A stretch of DNA of 64,000 bases from positions 9,350,762-9,414,761 of the forward strand of contig CM075783.1 in assembly GCA_037974665.1 (NCBI GenBank), read 5' to 3'. The translations under genes were made by a program, and so were the position numbers. Shown here in pieces: positions 24,064 to 37,150 of the stretch (the stretch's first letter is position 1; every line of letters starts with the position of its first letter). The notes beneath the pieces were generated by a model. The model did not search any database and had not been told where the DNA came from. It saw only the letters and a program-made list of their open reading frames with translations. This stretch comes from Ehretia macrophylla. Lineage: Eukaryota > Streptophyta > Magnoliopsida > Boraginales > Ehretiaceae.

Positions 24064-26336
24064 TGTAATACCCGAGCCCGGAATGTGAAAATCCCTTGTT
24101 TATTATCTTGAAAATTATATTTCCTTAAATTCTTTGTGAATTAATTGTTACATTCTCGCCGTCGCAACGTGCATTGCATTTCAGGAGCGTTAGCTAGATA
24201 ACGATTTCCAGTCCTCAGCAAATAGTGAAACTAGTGTTTAGATGACTTAAATTTTATATTTTAATTGATACTAGCTGATAATTTAATTGGTGTTAGTTAT
24301 TGAGCTTAAAAATGCACAAAAATAGGGCATTTGACCAAGTTTTAAGTTGTTTGACCTAGACCTTTGACCATTTGACCACTTAGCACTTAAATAAGCTTTT
24401 AACTTAGCAAAATAAAAATAAAAAAAAACAGCAGCTGAAACAGAGAGAGAGGGCCGTGAGTTCCAAGAGAGAGAAAAAAAAGATTTCAACCTTTCAATCG
24501 TTCAATCTTCGCGTGAGCTCGTGCGGGGTGATTTTCGAGGTAACTAGCATTGTTTTCCTAGTGACTAGGAGTACCTGAGGTGAGGGAATCATGCTATTTG
24601 CGCATTTAAATGTTTAGTGTATCAACTTTGCAATTTTTAGATTTTATCCGTAAATTGTTGTTTAAAGCGTTTTGATGCTTCTAGAATGTTCCTTGGCTAT
24701 TGTAGAACGTGTATTTATAGTTTTTTAACATTTTCTGCGGTTAAATGTTGAGATTGCAATTAAATTTGGGTGTTGAATAGTGTTTTATGAATAGTAAACC
24801 CTTGGAACGATGAAGTTGTTCCGTTATGCTGTCCGTTGATGTAGAATTGTGCTAGGTGAGCTAGAATGCCTAAATGCATGGTTTGTTTGGGTTGCGTAAT
24901 GGAAAAAACGAGAATTAAGCCTTGTTGAAAGTCGGGGTCGTTTAGGTCGACTTTAGCATTTTCTCGTTTTGTATGTTGGCATTATATCGGGAGGCCATGG
25001 AAGCACTTTTGGTGCGTTTATGGCGTTGGTTGGGTGTTTGGTTGATATAGTTGTAGTTCAAACGAGAAAGGGGAAAATCGAGGCTTTGCGCGAGTTCTAG
25101 GGTAAAGTAAGGTTTCGGGGTCTTTAGACGTGCCTTATGGTGACCTAGGAGGTTTGACGAAGTCGGTTTCCAGAACTCGTGGCTCGTTTGGAAATGGTAG
25201 GGTTTTGATAGTTGGGGCCGATTTGTGTTTTTTGCTTGTTTTCTTGATTTTATGTCTATAGAATGCTTAGGGTTACTTGAAATACTTGTTTGAGTTGTTT
25301 TGGATTGAATTGCTTATCAATTGCTGCTATTACGTGCGAGAGTAACCTACTTTGTTATTCTCCCACGTGTGGCTTTATCGCCTTGTATCGAGTCTTGCAT
25401 TGCATAGTGTCTCGCGCGTGAGTGATGGGCCTCTCTGGGTAGCCTTGGTTTGCCAGTGTTGGTTGCTCTAGCTCCGCTGCTATTCCCTTTCTCGCTTGGG
25501 TTGCCTCCCAGGGAGATTTGGATCGTAGGTTGATGGATACTTCCGGGGTATTCCAAACTGGTGTTATAAGGTGGTTTGGGCCGACGCGTCGTCATCGAAT
25601 TCTTGAATGAAAGTTGCTCGTGAAAAGAGTACCGTATCCTTTGAATGAATGTTTATAGTCTTTAATGCTTGCCTTGTTATAATATTGACTTGTTTGTATC
25701 TTTAAATGTTAATTGTATGCATTGCTTGGCTAATTGCATTGCATACTCCTCTCATCTCCGTCCTTGAGACCAATTGCCCTCGCTGAGCAATAGTTTTTTC
25801 TCATTCCTCTCTATACTATATTTTTACAGGAGTAGTTGAAGCAGACCCTCTTGAGGTAATTGAGGATGAGGAATAGGTGGAGGTGTTCCCGTGATTGTAC
25901 TTCTTTGCTTTGCTGGTGGTTGGTTGCCAGATTTTGTGCGAGCCTTGCTTGATATGTATATTGCTTGGATGTCGCCTAATTTTGAGGCTTGTAGCCTTGT
26001 ATGTATTTTCTAGTTTGAGGCCTCTACGGTCTTATGATGTATAAGTTGAAAGAATGTAAAGATTACTCTTGTGACTAGTAAAGAAATGCATGCTAATAGC
26101 TAACTGTTTAGTGGCATAAATACTTGCGTAGTATGCATGGCATTTTGGTTTGGGAAAGTTGGTTAATAAGAGGATGTATGTTTTTAAAAGAAAGTTGGCT
26201 TGTTTTGATTATTATATGGCTTTCGCAAGTATTATATTGATTTTAGGATTTTCGGATCGTCCGCGGTACAGAGGAGACTCCGTCCGTGTGTCGGGTCCGG
26301 GCTTGGCCTTTTGCGGGGTCGGGTCGGGGCGTGACA
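24064..26336 (+). repeat. 5' LTR of the Tekay-type element
   Basis: 2273 bp, TGTAATACCC to GCGTGACA, collinear with 31275-33541. It contains the GGGCCTCTCTGGGTAGCC module (near 25427) shared with the solo LTR and the non-autonomous element. Confidence 0.95.
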
Positions 26337-26344
26337 TCTTTAGG

Positions 26345-26356
26345 TGGTATCAGAGC
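26345..26356 (+). other. Primer-binding site of the Tekay-type element
   Basis: TGGTATCAGAGC, complementary to plant initiator tRNA-Met, 8 bases after the 5' LTR. Confidence 0.9.
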
Positions 26357-26646
26357 ATGATAGTCTTGCATGAGCCGGGATATGATTCTCGGTCTGTGGG
26401 GTAAAGGTCTAAAATGCTAAAGTGTTTATGTATGATTGCTAAGTGAAAAGAAATGTTCTAGCATGACTTTGTGAACTTGGAATGTTTATGTGTTTAAGTG
26501 AAATAGTTTGGCAAGTTGAACTTGTCTTATGTGAATTGTGTGATAGAATATTGGATTGTTATTGACTTGAGTGTTATCTAATCTTATGTGCTATATTTCT
26601 GTCTATAACTGCTTTTAAATGTTGCCAGCTATTGTGAATTGCTACT

Positions 26647-29600
26647 ATGCCGCGCCGCCGTGGTACTCAAGGTATAGGATCAGATGAAGAGGCAGCAGAA
26701 CAGGGTCAGCAGCCGTTGCCTGAGCAGTTTATGGCTACCATGACTACTGCAGTAGACCGGATTACACAGGTGCTGCATGAACAGAGGCAGGACAGGATTA
26801 ATTCCCAGGGAAATCAAGCTAATCCTGGTGGACAGGGGTATAGGGTTGAGAATAACCAACTAGAGAAATTTCTGAGGCATGAGCCAGAAAAGTTCTTCGG
26901 AGAGCCGGATGATGAGGCGGCCGAGAGATGGATTAATCGAGTTGAGAAGATTTTCACCGCGTTGAGGTACACTGATGAGGCAATAATAGACTATGCGTCA
27001 TTCTTATTTGAGGGTGATGCAGAGCAGTTGTGGAATACTGTCAGGAGGAGGTGGGATTGTGAGGATGTACCACATTTGTGGGATGATTTTGTAAGTGAGT
27101 TCCGGGACAAATATATTCCCGAGATGGCTATGGAAATGAGGGAAGACGAGTTTGGGGCCCTGAAACAAGGAAATGTGACTGTTGCACAGTCCGAGGGTAG
27201 GTTTGTTAGCGTGTCGAGGTATATGCCCTAGTTGGTACAGCCGGTTAGGAGGATAATTCATAGGTTTGTCCGTGGGCTGAGAATGGACATTCAGTTGCAT
27301 TTGACTGGGCAGACCTACACTACTTTTTTTGAGGCATTTCTAGCAGCCTCGAAGTTTGAGAAACGGAAGGCTGAGATGATAGCTGAGAGCAGTCAGCCGA
27401 GTAAGAAGCAGTATTTGGGCCAGAGCAGCCAGAGTCAGCCGAGGCAGTATCAGACTTCTGCACAGGGTCCTCAGCAACGTCCGTATCAGCCACAGCAGCA
27501 GATTCAGGCTAGGCCAGCTGTGACTAGACCCCAGCAGGGAGGTACAGTTCCTACTACTACCAGAGCCCCAGCACCTACGGGAAACACTGCAGTTAGGCAA
27601 AATCAGCAGTGTAATTATTGTAATCGATCAGGGCATATTGAGGCTAACTGCTGGAGGAAGAGTGGTAAATGTACGGGTTGTGGCAGTGATGATCACAGGG
27701 TGAGAGATTGCCCTAAGTATAACAATGTTCAGGGCCGTGGTGGAGGCCAAGGTGTTCAGAATAGGGCTGCAGGTGCACGTCCAGCACAGAGAGTTCAGGC
27801 TAGGGTCTTTGCACTAGATGCGGAGGAGCTGCCCGATACTACAACTATTGTGGAAGGTACCTTTCTTCTCAATACTCAGCCAGTTAAAGTTTTGATTGAT
27901 CCCGGAGCTACACATTCGTTTATAACTCCTGCATGTGCACGATCTGTGAATGTTTGCATTGATAAATTGCCGCATGAAGTTGAAGTTAGTACTCATTTGG
28001 GTGCAAAATTTGTTACTGAGTCTATTTGCAAATCTTGTGATATATGTATTGAGAACCGTAAATTTCCTGCTGATTTAATTATATTGCCATTCCGTGACTT
28101 TGAAATCATTTTGGGAATGGACTGGTTGGGAAAGTATTATGCTCAGTTGGATTGTAGAACAAAGGTCATTTATCTTCAGGTTCCTGACCTACCGGTACTA
28201 GAGATTGTTGGGAACTGCAGGGCTGCCCGAATTCCACTTTTATCAGCGATCAAGACTTCTAAGTTGTTGAATAGGGGTTGTGAAGCTTACTTAGCTTATT
28301 TGATCAATCAACCTACTGATAAGTTGAGTTTGAATGAGGTTCCGATTGTTAGAGACTTCCCTAGTGTATTTCCTGAGGAATTACCGGGTTTACCACCGGA
28401 TAGGGAGATTGAGTTTGTGATTGATCTTGTGCCAGGCACTGCGCCAATTTCTAGGAGTCCTTATAGAATGGCATCGGCCGAACTTCAGGAGTTAAAAATT
28501 CAGCTTCAGAACTTGCTTGAGAAAGGGTTTATACAACCTAGTTCTTCGCCGTGGGGTGCACCTGTGTTGTTTGTGAGAAAGAAAGACGGCACGCTACGGT
28601 TATGTATTGATTACAGGGGACTTAATCAAGTCACGATTAAGAATAAATACCCCTTGCCGTTGATTGAAGAATTGTTTGACCAGTTGCAAGGTGCGAGCGT
28701 TTACTCCAAATTTGACTTGAGGCAAGGTTACTATCAACTTAGAATTCGGAGTGACGATATACCGAAGACAGCTTTCAGGACTAGATATGGCCACTATGAG
28801 TTTGTTGTGTTGCCGTTTGGATTGACGAATGCACCAGCCGCATTCATGGACTTGATGCAGAGGGTTTTCCGACCTTACCTTGATCAGTTTGTCGTAATCT
28901 TTATTGACGACCTTTTAGTGTACTCGAAGAATGAGGCTGAACATGAGCAACACTTAAGGATTGTGCTTCAGACTTTACAGGAAAACAAGCTTTTTGCTAA
29001 ATTCAACAAGTGCGAGTTCTGGTTGAATCAGATATCTTTTCTAGGCCATATCATTTCAGATCGAGGAATTTCGGTGGACCCAGCTAAGATTGAGGTTGTT
29101 TCATCTTGGAAGAGACCTGAGATGGTGTCAGAGATTCGGAGTTTTCTTGGATTGGCAGGTTACTACCGGAGATTTATTAAAGACTTTTCCAAAATTTCTG
29201 GACCTTTGAGCCAGTTGGCTCGAAAGAAAGTTGCTTACAACTGGGATGCCAAATATGAATCCAGTTTCCAAGAATTGAAGAAGAGACTAACTACAGCTCC
29301 TATATTAGCTTTACCTGAGGGAACAGAGAACTTTGTTGTCTACAATGATGCATCTAAAGAAGGTTTGGGCTGTGTTTTAATGCAGAATAGTAAGGTGATT
29401 GCCTATGCTTCTAGGAAGTTGAAACCTTATGAAGTCAATTACCCTACACATGATCTTGAGTTAGCTGCAGTTGTGTTTGCTTTGAAGAAGTGGCGTCATT
29501 ACTTGTGGGGTTGCAGATTTGAAATATTTACTGACCACAAGAGTCTCAAGTATTTGTTTTCACAGAAGGATTTGAATATGAGGCAGCGGAGATGACTAGA

Positions 29601-31263
29601 GCTATTGGGTGGTCACAACTGTTCTATTAACTATGTGCCAGATAAGGCAAATATTGTTGCTGATGCTTTGAGCCGAAAGGCTACTGTTGCAAGCTTGATT
29701 ATCAAGGATTGGGGGACTTTGGAAGAAATTTGTTCATGAAAGCCAGAAGCTACTGAGGTAGGGATTCGATTTGCTAGTTTGCAGATTCAGTCAGGGTTGC
29801 TAGCACAGATCAGAGAGGCTCAGAAGACTGATCCTCACCTCTTGAAGATCCAAGAAAAATCAAAAGGGGGAGAGTCGGAGTTTAAATTACATGCAGATGG
29901 CATCTTCAGATTCAGGGACAGGGTGTGTGTTCCTGGTGATCCGACTTTGAAGAATGAGATCCTGTTCGAGGCACATAATTCGAGGTATACGATTCACCCG
30001 GGCAGTACTAAAATGTATAGAGATTTGAAGCAACACTTCTGGTGGAACAATATGAAGAGGGAGATTGCTGGGTATGTATCCAGATGTTTGACTTGTCAGA
30101 GGGTTAAAGTTGAGCATCAGAGGCCAACCTGACTTCTACAGCCGTTGTCGATTCCGCAATGGAAGTGGGTACATATAACAATGGACCTTGTGACCGATCT
30201 TCCTAGATCTCCGAGAGGATGTGATTCTGTTTGGGTTGTTGTGGACCGCTTGACTAAAGTTACACATTTTATTCCCGTGAACAAACAGGATAGCCTTGAT
30301 AAGCTAGTTGAGCTTTATGTTGCTAATATTGTGAGATTGCATGGTGTGCCACAGAGTATAGTGTCAAATAGGGATCCCAGATTCAGATCTCGTTTTTGGC
30401 AGAAGTTGCAAGAGGCCTTGGGAACTAAGTTGAGCTTCAATATTGCATATCATCCGCAAACTGATGGCCAGTCTGGGAGAACCATCAGGATCTTGGAAGA
30501 CATGCTTCGGGCATGTGTGTTAGAGTTTGGGAAGGATTGGGAGAAGTTTTTGCGTTTAGCGGAGTTCGCCTACAACAATAGTTATCAATCTACTATAGGT
30601 ATGGCTCCCTACGAGGCGTTGTATGGTCGGAAATGCAGATCCCCATTATATTGGGAAGAGGTTGGAGAGATGAGAACAGTTGATCCGACTGTGTTACCTG
30701 AGATGATTAAGATGGTAGATAATGTTCACCTTATTCGCCAGCGTATGCTTACAGCTCAGAGTCGTCAGAAGAGTTATGCGGATAAGCACCGTCGGGATCT
30801 TGAGTTTGATTTGGGAGATTGGGTGTTTCTTAAGATTTCTCCACGGAAGGGATTGATTCGGCACGGTAAGAGCGGGAAGCTTAGTCCCAGGTATGTGGGT
30901 CCGTACGAGATCACCGAAAAGGTAGGTCCTTTGGCTTATCGATTAGCTTTGCCTCCGAGCTTGTCGAGACTGCACGATGTGTTCCACGTGTCTATGTTAA
31001 AGAAGTACCATCCAGACCCTTCACAGGTACTTGAACCAGAACCTTTGCAGATTGAAGAGAAGTTGTCCTATGAAGATAAACCGATTCGAATTGTGGATCG
31101 GAAGATTCAGGAGCTTCGCAGAAAGAGTATTCCATTAGTAAAGGTTCTGTGGAATCATCATGGGTTTGAGGAAGCAACTTTGGAAAGAGAGGAGCAGGTT
31201 CGGGATCAGTATCCGGAGTTGTTTGTTGACCAGGTAAGAATTGCGTGGGCGCAATTGTTTTAA
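26647..31263 (+). pseudogene. gag-pol region of the Tekay-type element (fossil)
   Basis: Starts at ATGCCGCGCCGCCG. Approximate parts: gag 26650-27780, with capsid-like LEKFLRHEPEKFFGEP and zinc knuckles [14 protein letters not shown] and [14 protein letters not shown]; protease near 27890 ([12 protein letters not shown]); reverse transcriptase 28400-29130 ([19 protein letters not shown]); RNase H near 29340 ([14 protein letters not shown]); integrase about 29780-30960 (HPGSTKMYRDLKQHFWW, VVVDRLTKVTHFIPV); and a chromodomain-like end near 31140-31240 (KVLWNHHGFEEATLEREEQ). It is broken in about four places and so is not expected to give a working polyprotein. All domains remain easy to recognise, in keeping with a fairly young insertion. 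Confidence 0.92.
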
Positions 31264-31274
31264 GGGGGAGAGGA
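31262..31274 (+). other. Polypurine tract of the Tekay-type element
   Basis: AAGGGGGAGAGGA directly before the 3' LTR, the expected position for plus-strand priming. Confidence 0.9.
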
Positions 31275-33541
31275 TGTAATACCCGAGCCCGGAATGTGAA
31301 AATCCCTTGTTTATTATCTTGAAAATTATATTTTCTTAAATTCTTTGTGAATTAATTGTTACATTCTCGCCGTCGCAACGTGCATTGCATTTAGGAGCGT
31401 TAGCTAGAGAACGATTTCGAGTCCTCAGCAAATAGTGAAACTAGTGTTTAGATGACTTAAATTTTATATTTTAATTGATGCTAGCTGAAAATTTAATTGG
31501 TGTTAGTTATTGAGCTTAAAAATGCACAAAAATAGGGCCTTTGACCAAGTTTTAAGTTGTTTGACCTAGACCTTCGCCCCTTTGACCACTTAGCCTTAAA
31601 ATAAGCTTTTAACTTAACAAAAAAAAAAAAAAAAACAGCAGCTGAAACAGAAAGAGAGGGCCGTGAGTTCCAAGAGAGAAAAAAAAAAGATTTCAACCTT
31701 TCAATCTTCAATCTTCGCGTGAACTCGTGCGGGGTGAATTTCGAGGCAACTAGCATTGTTTTCCTAGTGACTAGGAGTACCTGAGGTGAGGGAATCATGC
31801 TATTTGCGCATTTAAATGTTTAGTGTATCAACTTTGTAATTTTTAGATTTTATCTGTAGATTGTTGTTTAAAGCATTTTGATGCTTCTAGAATGTTCCTT
31901 GGCTATTGTAGAACGTGTATTTATAGTTTTTTAATATTTTCTGCGGTTAAATGTTGAGATTGCAATTAAATTTGGGTGTTAAATAGTGTTTTGTGAATAG
32001 TAAACCCTTGGACCGATGAAGTTGTTCCGTTATGCTGTCCGTTGATATAGAATTGTGCTAGGTGTGCTAGAATGACTAAATGCATGGTTTGTTTGGGTTG
32101 CGTAATGGAAAAAACGGGAATTAAGCCTTGTTGAAAGTCGGGGTCGTTTAGGTCGACTTTAGCGTTTTCTCGTCTTGCGTGTTGGCATTATATCAGGAGG
32201 CCATGGAAGCACTTTTGGTGTGTTTATGGCGTTGGTTGGGTGTTTGGTTGATATAGTTGTAGTTCAAACGAGAAAGGGGGAAATCGGGGCTTTGCGCGAG
32301 TTCTAGGGTAAAGTAAGGTTTAGGGGTCTTTAGACGTGCCTTATGGTGACTTAGGAGGTTTGTCGAAGTCGGTTTCCAGAACTCGTGGCTCGTTTGGAAA
32401 TTGTAGGGTTTTGATAGTTGGGGCCGATTTGTGTTTTTTGCTTGTTTTCTTGATTTTATGTCTATAGAATGCTTAGAATTACTTGAATTACTTGTTTGAG
32501 TTGTTTTGGATTGAATTGCTTATCAAATTGCTGCAATTGCGTGCGAGAGTAACCTACTTTGTTATTCTCCCACTTGTGGCTTTATCGCCTTGTATCGAGT
32601 CTTGCATTGCATAGTGTCTCGCGCGTGAGTGATGGGCCTCTCTGGGTAGCCTTGGGTTGCCAGTGTTGGTTGCTCTAGCTCCGCTGCTATTCCCTTTCTC
32701 GCTTGGGTTGCCTCCCAGGGAGATTTGGGTTGTAGGTTGATGGATACTTCTGGGGTATTCCAAACTGGTGTTATAAGGTGGTTTGGGCTGGCGCGTCATC
32801 ATCGAATTCTTGAATGAAAGTTGCTCGTGAAATGAGTACCGTATCCTTTGAATGAATATTTATAGTCTTTAATGCTTGCCTTCTTATAATATTGACTTGT
32901 TTGTATCTTTAAATGTTAATTGTATACATTGCTTGGCTAATTACATTGCATACTCCTCTCATCTCCGTCCTTGAGACCAATTGCCCTCGCTAAGCAATAG
33001 TTTTTGCTCATTCCTCTCTATACTATATTTTTACAAGAGTAGTTGAAGCAGACCCTCTTGAGGTAATTGAGGAAGAGGAATAGGTGGAGGTGTTCCCGTG
33101 ATTGCACTTCTTTGCTTTGCTGGTGGTTGGTTGCCAGATTTTGTGCGAGCCTTGCTTGATATGTATATTGCTTGGATGTCGCTTAATTTTGAGGCTTATA
33201 GTCTTGTATGTTTTTTCTAGTTTGAGGTCTCTACGGTCTTATGTTGTATAAGTTGAAAGAATGTAAAGATTACTCTTGTGACTAGTAAAGAAATGCATGC
33301 TAATAGCTAACTGTTTAGTGGCATAAATACTTGTGTAGTATGCATGGCATTTTAGTTTGGGAAAGTTGGATAACAAGAAATGTATGTTTTTAAGGAAAGT
33401 TGGCTTGTTTTGATTATTATATGGCTTTCGCAAGTATTATATTGATTTTAGGGTTTTTGGATCGTCCGCGGTACAGAGGAGCCCCCGTCCGTGTGTCGGG
33501 TCCGGGCTTGGCCTTTTGCGGGGTCGGGTCGGAGCGTGACA
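31275..33541 (+). repeat. 3' LTR of the Tekay-type element
   Basis: 2267 bp, collinear with the 5' LTR and ending GCGTGACA before the second CAGCC. Confidence 0.95.
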
Positions 33542-33590
33542 CAGCCCCATACCCATACGGGCCTTAGCCTCTCACAACCCAGGCTCTGTA
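33542..33590 (-). repeat. GC-rich ~102 bp repeat, right half (with CAGCC duplication)
   Basis: The first five bases are the target duplication. The rest completes the repeat begun at 24006, matching 46996-47039 in reverse. Confidence 0.8.
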
Positions 33591-33956
33591 CAAAGATTTG
33601 GACCAGAAGAGTCACTACGTGTCCTGCACAACCTCCAACGCGTAAGTGTCTCCCATTTGTAGACGTCCTTCTTCCTCGTGGGTCGTGCGGCTGTGTTGCC
33701 CAACTATCCTTCTCCATGTGGTCGTGCCCTGTATGCCTACTAACTTCTTGTCAGCCGAAATGTCTCTCTGAGACTGATGCTTTATCTTCACACGTGATCT
33801 CCCGTCACATACCACCTTCCTACCCCTATCGTTGATCAACCTTTTTCCCACTCTTGCATCTTCAGGCAATCTTCACCTTCATTATTATGTTCGGTAAGTA
33901 TCCTTTCTCCTATCATGGATGCCTCCCAACCTCCTTAAGGATCTTACAACCCCTCG

Positions 33957-35580
33957 TTGATAGTAAATGACGACAGGATTTCTTCCACTTGTCGGCGATG
34001 CCTCCTTCCGGAGGGCTTTGCTCGCTCCCCCATTGGTGACGAGCATGCTGACAGCCACGACCCGCTGTGGGTGTGTGTCTATACCAAGTTCTTTGAAGAC
34101 GATCTTCGCCTACCTTTTCCTCTTCTAGCCCAGCAGGTGTGCTGCCATTTTCGCATTTCACCAGGGTAGCTTATGCCCAACTCGTGGCGCGTTGTGTTAT
34201 CCCTGGGGGTGCTTGCAGAAAGGCATGAACTGGAATTCGAATTTCCTGACCTTCTCCACTCCTATCATCTGAAGAATCGTTTGTCTTCAAAGCCAAGCCG
34301 ATATTCCCTTTCCCTTCGTGCTGGGCGTCGGCACTTGATCCCTGACTTGACTTCTGGGGACAAACTCTAGAAGGAATCCTACTTTTTTTGTCTTAGCCGA
34401 CGCTGCCCTTGGTTTTACTTCGGATATTCCTACTGGATTGAGGGTATTCGGTATGTCCTTTGCCTTCTCTTACTGCCCAGTTAACATACTTATCTTATCT
34501 CGTCTTGCAGATCCGAAGTTTGAATTCCCGGAGACCGAACTTAGCGCTGTCTCGGACCAGTAAGTGGACCGATTACTAGTGATTGGAGCATCCGAACACT
34601 GTTGGAAACAACTCATTAGCCCTGACTCTTTGACTTCTTACCGCTCGTGGTCTCTAGCTGCTAAGCTATACAGAAAACCGAACCTCCTTCGTTTGAATTT
34701 TTGTTTTCCTTATATTCTTTGCAACTAATTACTTGTTCCCTATTCCTCCAGGGGACTCTATGGACGATGGAGTGTCAGCATCCACATCTCTGGAGGATAT
34801 TCTCCGAAGACATCACTTGGTCCTTAAAACTCAACCTCCCTCTCGCCCATCTCCAAATGCCGCCACTGGTCAACGGAAGAAGCACAGAGCTCAAGCCCGG
34901 AAGTGGCGCTACACGGGTAAAGCTGTTTAGGCTTCTGCTGGCCTAGTACCTGATGGTTCCGCCGAGGAAATAGCCAGTGTAGAACCTTCTGAAGCGATTC
35001 CTGATAGCACTCCCATCACAGAGATGAACGAGGTCCCTACCACTGGAGAGGCTAACACGGGAGTCCCTGTTACGGATGAGATAGACATGGAAACCTTCAT
35101 TGCCGATGGTACTGGGGTGCCGACTACACCTACAACTACTTCCATTGCTGGTGCCGATACCTCAGGCTCACACAGCTTGAACGAAAAAGTGCCTCAGGCT
35201 CCATTGGATGCTGCCGTTGCTTGCCCTAGGTAGCCTCCGGCCAACTTTGAGGCTACTGAGAGTTCCGCCCTCAATACCCAGGCTTCGATTGCCGAAGACG
35301 AGACGGCTCCCCTTGATCCATCTAGTCATTTACCTGTGTCTTCTCCGCGGCTTAGCCCTTATCGGTCTCACCACATTGCCCGAGGGCTTATAGCTCTACG
35401 CCTGATCTAGACTCTACTAAAGCCGGGGACGCCAAACCTGCTGCCTTCGAGGCTACCTTCTGTTTCCCTCATGACACCAGTTTCTTTCGCAATCCGAGCT
35501 GGATTGTTCGTGCTTTGGAGGCCATGAGGTTTCCCATCGACGCTGATTTTATCCAACGGCATAGAGACGATATTTTTGAC
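33957..35580 (+). pseudogene. Antisense extra ORF of the Tat-type element (putative gypsy-type transposon domain)
   Basis: On the plus strand, opposite to gag-pol and downstream of it, the translation reads like the plant 'putative gypsy type transposon' domain (FFEDDLRLPFPLLAQQVCCHF, then MPNSWRVVLSLGVLAERH and RYSLSLRAGRRHLIPDL). A Ser/Thr/Pro-rich segment (near 35020-35230) and a helical stretch with DTSFFRNPSWIVRALEAMRF (near 35475-35540) follow. Antisense extra ORFs after pol are known from Tat-lineage elements. Pyrimidine-rich GT-AG stretches between blocks suggest introns (inference). The function of such ORFs is unknown and this copy looks decayed. Confidence 0.55.
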
Positions 35581-35607
35581 ATGGCTGCTGGTGTCGCGGT
35601 TGGGGTA

Positions 35608-35626
35608 ATATATATATATATATATA
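35608..35626. repeat. Short (TA)n microsatellite
   Basis: About nine TA units between the extra ORF and the tandem array. Confidence 0.85.
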
Positions 35627-36027
35627 GTTGAGCTGGTTGAATGACTTTCTGTTGTTCTTGGTTGGTGTTGAGCCATGACTGGACTGTGGGGGCTAAACAA
35701 GAGTTATTGTTCATCTTGTCCCACCATTTGACTTTGTGAGTTCTTCCGAATGCCGGAACAACCTCTTGACTTCCATAGGAAGTATGGTTAAAAACAAACT
35801 CAGACATAAAAATCCAAGTTACAAAAAACTGTATGTAAAAAACAAAAAATGAAAGAAGATAGGCAAGATTGTCTGGTGCTTGCCATTTTTCCAAAAACAA
35901 TTGATAACCCTGAAAAATAGGTTCTGGAAGAATTTCTGGGATTGGGCCATATGATGCCCACCATTGGATGAACCAATTTGGGACTTGGACTGGGAATGAT
36001 AGTTATATATATATTGTGGGATCCCCA

Positions 36028-36430
36028 GTTCATTTGAGACCCCTTGGGTGTACCTTTAGCAGTTGTTGGTCGCCTTATCATTCGAGACCCTTTGGGGGTC
36101 TCTTATCCTTGTCTGAAGCCCCTGTCCGGTGCCTTCAGCATTTTGCTTCATGACCCCTGTAGGACTCTTATCACCCGAGACCCTTTTGGGTTCTCAATTT
36201 TGTCTGAAGCCCTTGTGGGGTTCTTTCGGTGCTTTGTTTTGCCACGACCCCTGTGGGGTTTTCATTATCCGAGGCCCCTTTGGGGTCTCATTCTTGTCCG
36301 AAGCCCCTTTGGGTTGCCTTTGACATTTTTTTGCTTATCGCGACCCCTACGAGGTATTTATCATTTGAGATCCCTTTGGGGTCTCTCACTCTTGTCTGAA
36401 ACTCCTTTGGGGTGCCTATGCGAAACTTGG
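36028..36430. repeat. ~94 bp tandem array of G/C palindromes in the Tat-type element
   Basis: Motifs of the type GAGACCCTTTGGGGGTCTC begin near 36083, 36176, 36270 and 36366, so the period is 93-96 bp with four main copies plus a partial one at 36033. Each unit also holds GACCCCTGTGGGGTT and GCCCCTTTGGGGTGCC. All three words are near-perfect palindromes, so one strand could fold into a row of small hairpins. It lies between the integrase end and the antisense ORF. Tandem arrays at this place are common in Tat elements. Confidence 0.85.
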
Positions 36431-37150
36431 CTGTAAAAGTAACCATTTTTATTCAAATCAAATCAAACTTGTTACATCAAAAGAAATATTTGTATAAGTG
36501 TATCGAGTTCCAATAATGGGGTAGCTCATTTCTCTCTCCATCTTGTAGTCTGTAGGCACCATGCCTCGCAATACCAATGACCTGGTAAGGGCCTTCCAAA
36601 TTAGCACCAAGTTTACTGGCATTGACCTCTACTGTGTTTTGAAAGGTTTTCCTCAACACTCATTCCCCTACTTTGAAATATCACGAGCGAATCATGATAT
36701 AGGGACAACTTCTGCTGGTACTCTACTATCTTCCTCATTTCTCTCTCCTAGCACTCGTCCACAGTATCTAGCTGATTACGCATTTCCTGCTGGTTGCCTT
36801 CATTATCCGAATGTTGCACTCGGTATGATGGAATTCCTACCTCTAGTGGAATAACCGCTTTGGCCCCGTATGCAAGAAAGAATGACATATCTCTGGTTGA
36901 GAATTGGGGGATGGTACGGTATGCCCACAGGACAGCTAGTAACTCTTCTGCCCACTTTTCTTTAGCCTATTCCAATCGCTTCTTCATGGATTCTAAAATT
37001 GCTTTGTTTGAAGCCTCGGCTTGTCCGTTTGCGTGGGAATGGCGTGGTGTGGCGTAATTGACTTGAATTTTCCAAGTGTCGCAGAATTTTTAAAATCCTT
37101 GGATAGGAATTGTGCACCGTTGTCAGTGACCAACTCATTAGGCACGCTAA

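Larger units (their letters stand above)
24064..33541 (+). mobile_element. Ty3/gypsy element, Tekay/Del chromovirus type, nearly whole
   Basis: A 9.48 kb element with two LTRs of about 2.27 kb (24064-26336, 31275-33541) opening TGTAATACCC and closing GTGACA. It has a Met-type primer-binding site at 26345-26356, a polypurine tract at 31262-31274 and a perfect 5-bp target duplication, CAGCC. The gag-pol region carries, in order, gag with two zinc-knuckle-like motifs, protease, reverse transcriptase, RNase H, integrase and a C-terminal chromodomain-like segment, which places it in the chromovirus branch, most like Tekay/Del. The structure is complete but the coding region is broken (about four interruptions). 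LTRs differ by roughly 3% over stretches compared by eye, so it probably inserted within the last few million years. It landed inside a GC-rich repeat at the edge of an older Tat-type fossil. Confidence 0.95.

Noticed and set aside
33448-34161. Overlapping ORFs on both strands next to the Tekay 3' LTR as host genes
   Set aside because: They span the LTR end, the target duplication and the antisense ORF region of the Tat fossil, and have no independent similarity.
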